This document shows positions 1 through 9,133 of a DNA stretch of 64,000 nucleotides, piece by piece. The notes below the pieces were generated by a model, which worked only from the letters and a program-made list of their open reading frames with translations, did not search any database and had not been told where the DNA came from. The stretch covers positions 1 through 64,000 of the forward strand of contig CALYPG010000003.1 of assembly GCA_945271295.1 (NCBI GenBank), in the 5' to 3' direction. The first letter of the stretch is position 1, and each line of letters opens with the position of its first letter. The DNA comes from an uncultured Gilliamella sp. (GTDB taxonomy: Bacteria; Pseudomonadota; Gammaproteobacteria; Enterobacterales; Orbaceae). A program made the position numbers and the translations under genes.

Positions 1-244
1 CTTTTTTACTGATTGTTAAAAGATATGCAAAATAACAAAAAGAGAAGACAATAAATAAAACAAAGAAATCCCCAAATGTATTAATTTTTGGAATAAATTC
101 TCAGCAGATATAAGCAGAAATAAAATGAAAAAAATCAGTGAAATATAAATAAAAACAAAAAATTAAATTCGAGTCGAATTACTGAACTTGGTTTTTATAA
201 CGTAATTAATTGAATTTAAATGTTTTTTTGTTTATAACAAAATC
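1..244. other. AT-rich intergenic segment
   Basis: No supported gene. The only structure seen is a perfect 15-bp palindrome (AATTCGA-G-TCGAATT) at 166-180, which could be an operator but has no recognised match. Confidence 0.4.
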
Positions 245-320
245 TGGAGCGGGAAACGAGGTTCGAACTCGCGACCTCAACCTTGGCAAGGTTGCGCTCT
301 ACCAACTGAGCTATTCCCGC
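245..320 (-). tRNA. tRNA-Gly (GCC)
   Basis: The reverse strand folds into a complete 76-nt cloverleaf. The 7-bp acceptor stem is GCGGGAA with TTCCCGC, the D arm carries AGTTGGTA, and the anticodon loop TTGCCAA gives anticodon GCC. The T arm holds TTCGAAC and the 3' CCA is encoded. It reads glycine GGC/GGU codons. It stands alone, 71 bases downstream of the stop of the DUF1145 gene on the same strand. Confidence 0.97.
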
Positions 321-391
321 TTATTTGAAGGCTTCGAAATAAGTGGGAAGCATTATACAAAAAATTTTATATATGGCAACCATTTTTAACT

Positions 392-649
392 TTATTTTCT
401 ATTTTTCCAACTAAGTGATTCAAATACTCCAAATAGAAATAAACGTAATACTTTAAATTTATCTTGTTCTTTCTCTTGAGATGTCATGGTTGAATGTAAT
501 ATGCAAGCTTGTAATCCATGTATAATAACAAAGACAATTAAGCCAATATTCGCAACAATATTAGCTGGTCTTGGGTAGGGATGGATAAGGTTAAACAATA
601 AAAATAACCAAATAAATGAATATAAAGCTTTACCAAATAATACAAACAT
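392..649 (-). CDS. yhhL: DUF1145 family inner-membrane protein (YhhL-like)
   Basis: An 85-residue protein with two hydrophobic segments (about residues 5-24 and 33-53) and a charged C-terminal tail, so probably a small inner-membrane protein of unknown role. It resembles the DUF1145 protein YhhL, which lies next to rsmD in Escherichia. The same neighbourhood is kept here: its ATG overlaps the rsmD stop by one base (TAATG), which implies translational coupling. Naming rests on the size, the PYPRPANI segment and the context. Confidence 0.82.
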   Translation of the reverse strand: MFVLFGKALYSFIWLFLLFNLIHPYPRPANIVANIGLIVFVIIHGLQACILHSTMTSQEKEQDKFKVLRLFLFGVFESLSWKNRK

Positions 650-1212
650 TAAATATTTTCTCTTATAAAAAGATAACTATGCACTTGACCTGCTGTTATT
701 TCTCGGTGTAACCGCCAGTTAGCTGGAACATATTCCATTACATTATGATCAATTTCAACTTCGATATAAATATGAGATGATGACTTAAGCCAGTTATTAC
801 TTTCAAGTAGACTTACGGTTTTGCTGACCAATCCCTGATAGAATGGAGGATCAATAAACACAATATCAAATTGTATTTTTGCAGGTTTACTGAGCCAAAG
901 TAGCGTATCAGTTTGGTGAATATCAATAACATCACCGCCCACCAGCTGCTTATTTTTAATAAGTTGTTGGATGATTTGTTTGTCTTTTTCAAGTAGTTTT
1001 ACATTTTTTGCTCCTCGTGACGCAGCTTCAAAACCTAATGACCCACTACCAGAAAAACAATCCAAGCAAAGACTATTATGCATAACAGGCATTAACCAGT
1101 TATATAGAGTTTCTCTAATTCTATCGGTCGTGGGGCGTAAACCTTGTTTATCTAACACTGACAGTTTACGACCACGCCATTTACCACCAATTATTCTAAT
1201 TAAGCCATTCAT
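649..1212 (-). CDS. rsmD: 16S rRNA (guanine(966)-N2)-methyltransferase RsmD
   Basis: A 187-residue SAM-dependent methyltransferase that modifies G966 of 16S rRNA in the small-subunit head. The N-terminal RIIGGKWRGRKL signature is at residues 6-17. The SAM-binding motif LDCFSGSGSLGFE is at about 50-62 and the catalytic DPPF is at 121-124. I start at the ATG at 1212 because the family begins just before the RIIGG motif; the open frame runs 15 codons further and would overlap mrcA. The mrcA stop lies 13 bases upstream, so mrcA-rsmD-yhhL probably share a transcript. Confidence 0.95.
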   Translation of the reverse strand: MNGLIRIIGGKWRGRKLSVLDKQGLRPTTDRIRETLYNWLMPVMHNSLCLDCFSGSGSLGFEAASRGAKNVKLLEKDKQIIQQLIKNKQLVGGDVIDIHQTDTLLWLSKPAKIQFDIVFIDPPFYQGLVSKTVSLLESNNWLKSSSHIYIEVEIDHNVMEYVPANWRLHREITAGQVHSYLFIRENI

Positions 1213-1225
1213 TGTAAATCCACAC

Positions 1226-3808
1226 TTAAAATAATTCCGAAGTATTACCTTCAGCATCTGTCACTTTGGTGCCTATTTCTCGTGTTGCATATTTTGTTGG
1301 CTCGGTACCTTTAATAAAATATTCAGACATTATTTGCGATCCAGATTGTGGTAAAAGCCCTGTTTTTTGATCAACTTTTACAGTGACGACGTTTTTCGGT
1401 CGAACATCTTGGATTGTTGGCACATCTTTTAATGCAATTTTCATATAATCAACCCAAACAGGATTGGCGGTAACCGCTCCTGCTTCAGCACGGATAGCAC
1501 GACCTAATTCACGACTATGATCATCAAAGCCCATCCATACCGTTGTCACAATATTGGCTCCAAATCCAGAAAACCATACATCTTTAGAAGCATTAGTTGT
1601 TCCAGTTTTACCACCTACATCTTTTCGACCCAATGCTTTTACCCGCCAAGCTGTTCCTTGCCAATTTGATCCACCAAATACAGTTGATCGAAGACCGTCT
1701 TTCATAATGAACGCAATACCACTATTTAACGTATGTGGCGCAAATTTTGGTTTGATATCAATTGTTTCATTATTATTCATATCTGGCAAAATCAAGTTAT
1801 CATCTGACTTAAGATTTGCTTGTTCTGGTTCTTCATTATCTAATTCACTGGTTACATCCTCTACATTATCTAAAGACACAGACGTAGTTCCACTTGTAAC
1901 CACATCGTCATTACAATTATGACAAGCAATTAGTGGTTGATGCTGATAGATAATATTTTTACCATTATCATCTTCTATTTTTTCAATTAGATACGGGGTG
2001 ATTAAATAACCACCATTGACTATCACTGAATAAGCTCTGGCAACTTGCAATGGTGTAAATGATGCAGAACCTAACGCCAATGATTCATTATGCGATATAT
2101 TTTCTTTTGGAAATCCAAACCGTTCCAGGTAAGTTGCCGCGTAATCAATACCTACAGCTCGCAATGCTCTAACCATCATTACATTTTTTGACATACCTAA
2201 ACCAATTCTTAAACGTAATGGTCCTGCATAACTAGGTGGTGAATTTTTAGGGCGCCAAACTTCACTACCAGTAGTTCGTACAATCGGTGCATCATTAAGT
2301 AATGTTGCCATAGTTAAACCTTGTTCCAACGTTGCTGTATAGATAAATGGTTTAATATTTGATCCTAATTGACGAAGAGCTTGCGTAGCGCGATTAAACT
2401 TACTTAAATTAAAATTATATCCACCAACTATTGCTTTAATAGCACCATTATCTGAATCAAGTGATATCAATGCCCCATTGACAGCAGGAAGCTGAGCTAA
2501 CTCCCAATTATTACCTATTTTTTTAACCCGAATAAGTTGTCCTGCTTTTAATGTATCAGATACTTTTTTGGGAAACGCACCTTGCTGAGTATCACTAATA
2601 AATGGACGAGCCCATTTCATTCCTTGAAATGAAATAACAATGTTACTATTGTCCTGCAATACCGCTATTGCTTCTTTATCAGTGGCTTTAATTACCACCG
2701 CTGGGCACATACCACTATAGCAAATATACTTTTCTAAAGTTTGCTGAATTTTTTGGGCATTCCACGGTGATTGATTATTTTTCCATAATATTTTTTCCGC
2801 ACCACGATAACCATGACGCATATCATAATCAATAATATGTTTTTGCACAGCTTCAGTTGCAGCAACTTGATTTACTTTCGAAATAGTTGTATAGACTTTA
2901 TAACCATCAGTATATGCATTTTCCCCAAATTTGTTGTACATAACTTGACGTGCCATTTCAGCTACATATGGTGCCGAAAATTCAACTTTTGGTGCATGAT
3001 AACTCACATTTAAAGGCTTAGTGATGGCTTCATCATATTGTTCTTGAGTAATATAAGATTGATCTAACATACGCCCTAAAACCCAATTACGTCGCGTTAA
3101 GGCACGATCAGGATGAGCAATTGGATTAAATGCAGAAGGTGCATTAGGTAAGCCGGCTAATAGTGCTGCTTCGTCAATAGTTAATTGATCTGGTGTTTTA
3201 CCAAAAAAAGTATAAGCAGCAGCTGCTACACCATATGCTCTAGAGCCGAAATTTATCATATTAAGATAAAGAGTTATAATTTCATCTTTGGATAACTCTT
3301 TTTCCATGCGAATGGCCAAAATTATTTCTCTCACCTTACGAGCGATGCTTTTTTCAGGAGTTAGAAAGACATTTTTAGCTACTTGCTGAGTAATCGTACT
3401 TCCACCTTGAGAGAAACCTTTCTGTTTAAAGCCAACCCACATTGCTCGAACAATTCCGATAGGATCTATACCAAAATGCTCATGAAAACGTGAATCTTCA
3501 GTTGCTATAACTGCATTTACAACAATTGGTGGAATTTCATCATATTTAAGGGGGGTACGACGACGTTCACCAAAAATAGCAATTAACTCGCCTTCTTTAC
3601 TTAATACTTGTAATGGGATTTGTAATCGCACATCCTTCAATGAAGCTACATCAGGTAAATCTTTTGAGTAATAAGCATAACCTGCAACACCAATGAATAA
3701 CCCAGAAAGCAAGCAACCAATAAAAAATTTTAAACTATTAGTTAGCACATAACGTATGCAACTAATTAAAAATTTGAGAATTTTTTTTAACGCCTTAATA
3801 AATATCAC
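1226..3808 (-). CDS. mrcA: Penicillin-binding protein 1A (bifunctional peptidoglycan synthase)
   Basis: An 860-residue class A PBP that polymerises and crosslinks peptidoglycan at the periplasmic face. A membrane anchor spans about residues 28-48. The GT51 transglycosylase motifs are EDSRFHEHFG (catalytic Glu104) and GGSTITQQ (135-142). The transpeptidase motifs are SNIK (Ser483), SKN (540-542) and KTG (734-736). Length matches the Escherichia enzyme, with about 18 extra cytoplasmic N-terminal residues. The start is GTG with an AGGA ribosome-binding site 7 bases upstream. As in Escherichia and Haemophilus, hof/com genes lie nearby, but here on the same strand rather than divergent. Confidence 0.98.
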   Translation of the reverse strand: MIFIKALKKILKFLISCIRYVLTNSLKFFIGCLLSGLFIGVAGYAYYSKDLPDVASLKDVRLQIPLQVLSKEGELIAIFGERRRTPLKYDEIPPIVVNAVIATEDSRFHEHFGIDPIGIVRAMWVGFKQKGFSQGGSTITQQVAKNVFLTPEKSIARKVREIILAIRMEKELSKDEIITLYLNMINFGSRAYGVAAAAYTFFGKTPDQLTIDEAALLAGLPNAPSAFNPIAHPDRALTRRNWVLGRMLDQSYITQEQYDEAITKPLNVSYHAPKVEFSAPYVAEMARQVMYNKFGENAYTDGYKVYTTISKVNQVAATEAVQKHIIDYDMRHGYRGAEKILWKNNQSPWNAQKIQQTLEKYICYSGMCPAVVIKATDKEAIAVLQDNSNIVISFQGMKWARPFISDTQQGAFPKKVSDTLKAGQLIRVKKIGNNWELAQLPAVNGALISLDSDNGAIKAIVGGYNFNLSKFNRATQALRQLGSNIKPFIYTATLEQGLTMATLLNDAPIVRTTGSEVWRPKNSPPSYAGPLRLRIGLGMSKNVMMVRALRAVGIDYAATYLERFGFPKENISHNESLALGSASFTPLQVARAYSVIVNGGYLITPYLIEKIEDDNGKNIIYQHQPLIACHNCNDDVVTSGTTSVSLDNVEDVTSELDNEEPEQANLKSDDNLILPDMNNNETIDIKPKFAPHTLNSGIAFIMKDGLRSTVFGGSNWQGTAWRVKALGRKDVGGKTGTTNASKDVWFSGFGANIVTTVWMGFDDHSRELGRAIRAEAGAVTANPVWVDYMKIALKDVPTIQDVRPKNVVTVKVDQKTGLLPQSGSQIMSEYFIKGTEPTKYATREIGTKVTDAEGNTSELF

Positions 3809-4077
3809 AAATTATTCCTATATAATTTCTTAAAGACAAAAAGAAAAAGAAATAGGTTTTTCCTGTTCTCTTTCCTTCAAAGTTTTTAACATTATTCTTA
3901 GATTGCAGAAAATATACTAATTATTACATAGAGCATACTTAATATAAATTCTGTTCAGATATCTAAAAAATCTGCATTATTTAATTGTGTGTATTATCTC
4001 CCATCTTTATCATTATTTTAAGTAATTTTTAACACAATTATGAGATAATTAATTTTTAGCTTACCAAATTTATCATT

Positions 4078-4482
4078 ATGTGGAGCACAAAACTCACTGT
4101 TTCTTATCGGCAATTATTTGTTACAAGTATTTTTTATTTATTATTAATCATTGTTAGTTGGGTATTATTAATTGACACTTCTTTAAATTCTTATACAACC
4201 TTGATTGTACTGTTATTAGTAATTGAATGGTGGCGAAGTTTTCGTTATTTTAAATCTATAAAAAGTGAATTTGCACTATTTCATCATATAAATCAGATTT
4301 ATTGGCGTAAACAACGTTGGTATTTAATACGTAAACCATTACAGCTTCGTTATATTATCATTTTAAACTTAAAATCACGCCGTAATGGTAAAAGATGCAC
4401 ACTTTTTTTAATGATTGATAATATTCAACCTCACGACTGGCGAACATTAAACTATTATTTACAACAAATCGAATTAATTTGA
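4078..4482 (+). CDS. ygfX: YgfX/CptA-like membrane protein
   Basis: A 134-residue protein with two N-terminal membrane helices (about 13-33 and 37-50) and a basic cytoplasmic C-terminal half. The N-terminus (SYRQLF), the W..KQRW.LI segment and the ending DWRTLNYYLQQ fit the YgfX family, described as an inner-membrane toxin CptA and as a partner of the flavinylation factor SdhE. In Escherichia sdhE lies immediately upstream in one operon. Here the 269 bases upstream hold no sdhE-like frame, so this copy is alone. The ribosome-binding site is weak. Confidence 0.75.
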   Translation: MWSTKLTVSYRQLFVTSIFYLLLIIVSWVLLIDTSLNSYTTLIVLLLVIEWWRSFRYFKSIKSEFALFHHINQIYWRKQRWYLIRKPLQLRYIIILNLKSRRNGKRCTLFLMIDNIQPHDWRTLNYYLQQIELI

Positions 4483-4520
4483 CTGAAACATATATTAGTC
4501 CTGAAACTTCTTGTAAAATT
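4482..4520 (+). repeat. Dispersed repeat, copy A
   Basis: First of three related segments in this window (others at 19838 and 60864). It contains ACTGAAACATATA and, after five bases, CCTGAAACTT followed by an A-rich tail. It sits between the convergent ygfX and tusA genes. The element is described under findings. Confidence 0.5.
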
Positions 4521-4530
4521 GAGAATTCAA

Positions 4531-4767
4531 TTAATGTGATTTCTCTATCCAATATTGAAAAGGCTTGGATTCAATTTGTGATGCAACTAACTTATGATCC
4601 ATATGTCGACAGAAGCTTGGTATATCACGAACGGTCGCTAAATCATCGGCTATGACATAAAGAATTTGTCCGATAGCAAGTTCTCTTATCGTTTTTCGGA
4701 CTAGCATAATGGGTTCAGGACAACGCAATCCAAGTGTGTTAAGTTCTTTATCTGCAATCATATTCAT
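4531..4767 (-). CDS. tusA: Sulfurtransferase TusA
   Basis: A 78-residue cytoplasmic sulfur carrier that takes persulfide from IscS and passes it to the TusBCD relay for 2-thiouridine in tRNA. The [18 protein letters not shown] signature is present with the persulfide cysteine at residue 16, followed by [15 protein letters not shown]. Length and motifs match Escherichia TusA closely. It is transcribed with yigL upstream (20-base gap) and is convergent with ygfX. Confidence 0.97.
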   Translation of the reverse strand: MNMIADKELNTLGLRCPEPIMLVRKTIRELAIGQILYVIADDLATVRDIPSFCRHMDHKLVASQIESKPFQYWIEKSH

Positions 4768-4787
4768 TTTATTATTACTGGTATAAT

Positions 4788-5594
4788 TTATAATAAAAGA
4801 TTACTTAAATAATGTGTCACAGCGTCATCCGCATTTGATCCAATTACTTCAAGCTCTGGAAGTCGTTCACGTAATTCCAAACTTGCATTTTGCATTAAAC
4901 AGCCCTTACCAGCCATACTTAGCATCTCAAAATCATTCATACCATCACCAAATGCAATGCAATCTTGTAAATTAAGATCCAATTTGTCGACGATTTTTTT
5001 TAATGCACTACCTTTAGAAACATTTTCAGCCATCACTTCTAGACAATTTAATGTAGAAAACGCAACACTAATTTTATTACCAAATTGTTGTTCAAGACTA
5101 TTTTTTAACTTAACTAAATGTGGATAAAGAGTATTATCTGTTGTGGTGAAAAAAATCTTAGCTATATTATCTGTTTCAAACTTGAGAGGATTAAATAGCT
5201 GATAAGAAAAAAGAGTATGTTTGTGAAATTCAAGTGAAAATGAATCTTCTTTGTTGACAAACCAACCATCACCCCGATAAATATGAGTATAAACCTTTGG
5301 ATCATTGATGCATGTTTGAGCGATTTGACTAACAAGTGTTGGATCGATACTTTGGCTAAAAATCAATTTGCCCGTACTATCATGCACTCTCGCACCATTT
5401 GAAGTTATCATATAAGCATCAATTTCCATATTTTCGCGCATTTGGGCAACATCAATATGATGACGTCCAGTTGCAAAAACAAATTGAATATCTTTTTGTC
5501 GTAATGCCTGTAAAATTTGTTTGGTATAAGATGATAATTTATGGTCTGAATTTAATAAAGTACCATCTAAATCGGAAGCCACAACACGAAACAT
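4788..5594 (-). CDS. yigL: HAD-family sugar/pyridoxal phosphate phosphatase YigL
   Basis: A 268-residue Cof-type HAD phosphatase. The nucleophile motif DLDGTLL gives Asp8 and Asp10. [18 protein letters not shown], the lysine in VSKG and the [10 protein letters not shown] metal site follow in order. Similarity to Escherichia YigL (a phosphatase acting on sugar phosphates and pyridoxal phosphate) is close across the whole length, including the ending [15 protein letters not shown]. It probably shares a transcript with tusA. Confidence 0.93.
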   Translation of the reverse strand: MFRVVASDLDGTLLNSDHKLSSYTKQILQALRQKDIQFVFATGRHHIDVAQMRENMEIDAYMITSNGARVHDSTGKLIFSQSIDPTLVSQIAQTCINDPKVYTHIYRGDGWFVNKEDSFSLEFHKHTLFSYQLFNPLKFETDNIAKIFFTTTDNTLYPHLVKLKNSLEQQFGNKISVAFSTLNCLEVMAENVSKGSALKKIVDKLDLNLQDCIAFGDGMNDFEMLSMAGKGCLMQNASLELRERLPELEVIGSNADDAVTHYLSNLLL

Positions 5595-5721
5595 AATTTT
5601 CTCTATTCTATAATTAGTTATAATAACAATGATTTAAAAATGATTTAAAATAATACTTAACATCAAGTTTTAGTATATGAGTAAACCACTAAATTATAAC
5701 ATAATACAACTCACTTGTTAT

Positions 5722-7026
5722 TTACTCAACTAGTTGTGGCGTAATAAAAATCACTAATTCTCGTTTTTGTTGTTTTTTACCTGTATTTTTAAAGAAATTA
5801 CCAATAACAGGGACCTCACTCACTCCAGACACTTTATTGTTATTTTTACTATTTACTTGTTGAAAAATCCCCCCTAAAACAATGGTTTCGCCACTTTTAA
5901 CTTTTACTTGTGTTTTAATTTCTTGAGTGTCAATAGCTAATGCTTCACCACCATCACCTCGCTTAATTGAACGTCCCGCAGTGTTTTGCGTGATATATAG
6001 ATCTAAAATCATCTGATTATCTGCCAATATTTTGGGGGTCACTTCCAATCCCAAAACCGCTTGCTTGAATTCAATTGAAGTAGCGCCGTTATTACCATTT
6101 GAAACTTCATAAGGTATTTCACTACCTTGTTTTATAGAAGCCATATTTTGATTAGCGGTTAGTAAGTTAGGACTTGCGATAATTTGAAGTTTATTTTCTG
6201 ATTCTAATGCTGATAACTCTAAATTAAGTAAACTACCAGAAAGCTTCGCCAAATTAAATCCAGCAGTTGCTGTGGAATTAGTAACCGCTAATCCTACATC
6301 AAATTTATCCAAAAGTTGAGAGGAATGACCTGAATATCCCCATTTAATTCCTAGTTCAGACATGCTTTCATCACTCATAGTCACAATATGAGCGGATATA
6401 TGTACTTGTGGCATTGGTTTATCCATTATTTTAACTAATTTTTTAATGCCATCAAATTGTTGAGTTAAATCAGTAATAATAAGTGAATTAGTCCGTTTAT
6501 CTATAACTGCCTTACCGCATTCTGACAACAATCCCTGTTGCTGTATTGCTTCCTGTAAGGTTGTTAAATCAACATGACTAATTGTTAATGATAAAGAATC
6601 TAGTGACTGTTTCAGTTCCTGTTCTTTTTTTGCCAACAGCTGTTTTTGATAAGCTATCTCTGGATCGATAGCTTTAGAAACGAATAAGATATTATCTTCA
6701 ATTTTAGCTTGTAAATTAGCCGAATTCAAAATGATATTGAGAGCTTTATGCCACTCAACTTGTTGTAGTTTAATCGTCTGTTTAATGGATAAATCATCAG
6801 TCATGATTAAATTCATCTGCTTACTATCCGCTAAAGCTTGTAAAATAATAGCTATATCCGTTTGATAGAATGCCATTGAGATCAACTGATTAGTTTCAGT
6901 GGTATCACTTATTTTTTCTTGGTTTGCTAAACCAATACTGTTATTAGCAAAGAGACTTCCCAAAAGCAGTATGACTAAATATTTAGTAACCATAGTTGTG
7001 TTAAGTTTTTGCAATCTATTTCGCAT
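5722..7026 (-). CDS. hofQ: DNA-uptake secretin HofQ/ComE
   Basis: A 434-residue outer-membrane secretin of the type IV pilus/competence class, thought to form the pore for DNA uptake. A signal peptide occupies roughly residues 10-35. A short secretin-TonB domain and an N1-like domain follow, and the secretin core covers about residue 240 to the end. Core motifs are QGSEIPYEVS, GETIVLGGIFQ and VPVIGNFFKN. It is short compared with PilQ but normal for HofQ (412) and Haemophilus ComE (445). It is the last gene of the hofMN-O-P-Q set. Confidence 0.93.
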   Translation of the reverse strand: MRNRLQKLNTTMVTKYLVILLLGSLFANNSIGLANQEKISDTTETNQLISMAFYQTDIAIILQALADSKQMNLIMTDDLSIKQTIKLQQVEWHKALNIILNSANLQAKIEDNILFVSKAIDPEIAYQKQLLAKKEQELKQSLDSLSLTISHVDLTTLQEAIQQQGLLSECGKAVIDKRTNSLIITDLTQQFDGIKKLVKIMDKPMPQVHISAHIVTMSDESMSELGIKWGYSGHSSQLLDKFDVGLAVTNSTATAGFNLAKLSGSLLNLELSALESENKLQIIASPNLLTANQNMASIKQGSEIPYEVSNGNNGATSIEFKQAVLGLEVTPKILADNQMILDLYITQNTAGRSIKRGDGGEALAIDTQEIKTQVKVKSGETIVLGGIFQQVNSKNNNKVSGVSEVPVIGNFFKNTGKKQQKRELVIFITPQLVE

Positions 7027-7039
7027 GTTAGGTCCTATA

Positions 7040-7408
7040 TTACTTATTTAATTGCATAGTCCATAGCACCACATCATGACAATAATCTGCCAAATTGGCT
7101 TGCCATACAATTTTGTCGGCAACTAAAGTTTGGATTTGCCAGGGAAATAAAACATTGGGAATAACTCCAGCAGTTATTGCTAACCACTGATTATCTGAAC
7201 TTAACCATAGCTGCTCATAACTCGTATCACTATTTTTTATCAATCCTTTGAACTGCCAAACTTGTATTTGTTTCAATAGGTTAGTTGCTTGTTCATCACA
7301 TGGCATCTGATAAGATGGTGTAAATGGGTCTCTAACTAAAGCCATCCCAGTATTCATGTACAACCCACTAAAAATTAACAGTACTACCATCACCAATTGT
7401 GGTTTCAC
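7040..7408 (-). CDS. hofP: HofP/ComD-like (PilP-type) competence protein
   Basis: A 122-residue protein with an N-terminal hydrophobic signal/anchor (about residues 4-23) followed by RDPFTP, a motif typical of PilP/HofP-type proteins, and a small beta-rich domain (about 50-95). By family analogy it is a periplasmic link between the inner-membrane PilN/O-like proteins and the secretin. Sequence conservation in this family is low, so the call leans on the motif, size and operon position. Its start abuts the hofO stop. Confidence 0.78.
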   Translation of the reverse strand: MKPQLVMVVLLIFSGLYMNTGMALVRDPFTPSYQMPCDEQATNLLKQIQVWQFKGLIKNSDTSYEQLWLSSDNQWLAITAGVIPNVLFPWQIQTLVADKIVWQANLADYCHDVVLWTMQLNK

Positions 7409-7879
7409 TTAACCTCCATTTTTAAACAGCAAAGTAAAAGCTATTTGTAATTTTGACTCATGTTTAGTGATCACTAAATGCTGGAAATCGAGATAATAAT
7501 AATCATCATTAAACGATGTCATCAAAGCCATAAGATCGGCAAACTCGCCATTAAGCTCAATGTCCCAATTTACGGTATTATCAATGTCATTATGTTTAAA
7601 AGTACGTAAAATCAAGTGGTGTTGTGCTAAAGCTTGCGCTAACTCTTTTTCAGAAATCGTACTTAATAAATGGTTTTTACTAGACTTATAGCGATTTATT
7701 TTTGTTTGTAATTGGTCAATTTTATTCAGATTTTCATCATATTGTTGTATTTGCTGATCTGCTTGTTGTTTAATATCGTCAATGACCAGCAAATAACCAA
7801 TTCCAAACATTAAGGACAACACCAGAGAGCAAAGTAAATATTGTTGCCAGATAGGACGATTTAAAAAATCACTGTTCAT
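7409..7879 (-). CDS. hofO: HofO/ComC-like (PilO-type) competence protein
   Basis: A 156-residue bitopic protein: short cytoplasmic tail, membrane helix at about residues 13-33, a coiled-coil stretch (about 35-65, rich in Q, D and K) and a small periplasmic ferredoxin-like domain. This is the PilO/HofO architecture, the inner-membrane alignment complex of type IV pilus and DNA-uptake machines. It overlaps the upstream hofM-hofN fusion gene by 11 bases. Confidence 0.8.
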   Translation of the reverse strand: MNSDFLNRPIWQQYLLCSLVLSLMFGIGYLLVIDDIKQQADQQIQQYDENLNKIDQLQTKINRYKSSKNHLLSTISEKELAQALAQHHLILRTFKHNDIDNTVNWDIELNGEFADLMALMTSFNDDYYYLDFQHLVITKHESKLQIAFTLLFKNGG

Positions 7880-8819
7880 TTAGTTCAATATCCATTTCAA
7901 ATAATAGATCATTCTTGCTTGAAGAAATTGACTTAACTTGACTTTTGGTTATGTTTTTTTGTTGTTGTAAAGCTTCATTAAAATTGATAATTTCAACATA
8001 GCTTAAACTATGTCCTTGTAGCGTAATTTTCTGTGGTACATATACAAATGATTCAAGCCAAATTACAGTTGGTAACTGTTGAGAAATCAATAATAATGAT
8101 TGTTGAATTTGTTTTTGACTTATTGAGGGATTGGGTAAGTAGAAGGATAACTCCCTAGCTAATTCTTGTTGGATCTCTTGTTTAACGCTTAATTGTAAAG
8201 AATAATATGCTAACTTATTATGGGTTTGTATCCATAAATAACAAAACAAACACCCCATAATGCCCATTAAACAGGTAACTATGATAATCAATTGCCGCAG
8301 GTGTTGTTTTTGTTTTATTTGTCGCCAAGGTAAAAAATTGACTTTATTGTTTTCAATAACACTACCAATAAATATCAACGATAAATCATACTTTTTACAT
8401 AAGTCATTCCATGTATCAATAATATGTCGTTCACATATTGACACCATAATTTGCTTAGGTTGTTCAGGTGGATAAACAAAATCATAGAAAACATTTTTTG
8501 TAGGTAATTGAAACAATTTATAGATCGAAGCCTCAATAAATAGCTCTATTTCGGTCAATGTTAACTTTGCATCTGGTAAAGTTAACATTTGAACTTGAAT
8601 ATAGGTTTTATCAAGATTTAACTCAAACTCAGAATGTTGGGGAATATTTTTTTTTAAATCACTAATAAACATCTCGATATCTGTCATATCTTGATAGTGG
8701 TATTCAATCATGCTTTCATTGTCAATCACATTAGGTTGCTTTACTGATTTTAGTACTTGGTAACGTAACATTTTGGGTTCAATACAAATCACAACACGAT
8801 ATTTTTTTATCAGAATCAT
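7869..8819 (-). CDS. HofM-HofN fusion (PilM-like plus PilN-like competence protein)
   Basis: A 316-residue protein that appears to join two normally separate gene products. Residues 1 to about 157 resemble the N-terminal part of HofM/ComA (PilM-like, cytoplasmic actin fold), with conserved-looking segments LDKTYIQVQMLTLPDA and a following helix. Residues about 158-316 are a full HofN/ComB (PilN-like) protein. The NFLPWR hallmark, normally at the extreme N-terminus of HofN, is at 161-166, a membrane helix is at about 176-196 and a periplasmic domain follows. Roughly 100 C-terminal residues of HofM are absent. The frame is uninterrupted. No clear ribosome-binding site is seen before the ATG. 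Confidence 0.72.
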   Translation of the reverse strand: MILIKKYRVVICIEPKMLRYQVLKSVKQPNVIDNESMIEYHYQDMTDIEMFISDLKKNIPQHSEFELNLDKTYIQVQMLTLPDAKLTLTEIELFIEASIYKLFQLPTKNVFYDFVYPPEQPKQIMVSICERHIIDTWNDLCKKYDLSLIFIGSVIENNKVNFLPWRQIKQKQHLRQLIIIVTCLMGIMGCLFCYLWIQTHNKLAYYSLQLSVKQEIQQELARELSFYLPNPSISQKQIQQSLLLISQQLPTVIWLESFVYVPQKITLQGHSLSYVEIINFNEALQQQKNITKSQVKSISSSKNDLLFEMDIELNEQ

Positions 8820-8977
8820 TGTAAATTAATTTTTTATTTATCTTGTAAACATGACTTAATCATAGCCACAAATCTAAAAATAAAAATCGGCAAAGCGACG
8901 TTTTGAGAAACATTACCCAAAAAATGTTTAAATTTACACCTAACAAGTCCAATTTTATAGAAATATGAAAAAAAAGG

Positions 8978-9005
8978 TTGACTGAAATAAGACGTGCCTT
9001 ATAAT
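8978..9005 (+). promoter_or_regulatory. Sigma-70 promoter of the tRNA cluster
   Basis: TTGACT at 8978-8983 and TATAAT at 9000-9005 are separated by 16 bases and lie 17 bases before the first tRNA-Val. The near-consensus boxes fit a strong stable-RNA promoter. Confidence 0.85.
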
Positions 9006-9022
9006 GCACATCCACACGGTAA

Positions 9023-9098
9023 GGGTGATTAGCTCAGTTGGGAGAGCACCTCCCTTACAAGGAGGGGGTCACTGGTTCGAACCCGGTATCACCCACCA
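9023..9098 (+). tRNA. tRNA-Val (TAC), first copy
   Basis: A complete 76-nt cloverleaf with acceptor stem GGGTGAT paired to ATCACCC. The anticodon loop CTTACAA gives anticodon TAC, the T loop is TTCGAAC and CCA is encoded. The second copy at 9134 appears identical. Confidence 0.98.
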
Positions 9099-9133
9099 AT
9101 CTTTACCGTGACGTTTCTATATTGAAACACTTG

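Noticed and set aside
166-180. Perfect 15-bp palindrome as an operator
   Set aside because: No known regulator consensus matches and the gene it would control lies outside the window.
4358-4552. 64-codon reverse-strand frame at the end of ygfX
   Set aside because: It is antisense to ygfX, overlaps tusA and runs through repeat copy A. It is a shadow frame.
8891-8905. Inverted repeat before the hofMN gene as a competence (CRP-S) site
   Set aside because: The half-sites differ from TGCGA/TCGCA and one position is mismatched, so the assignment is too weak to list as a feature.
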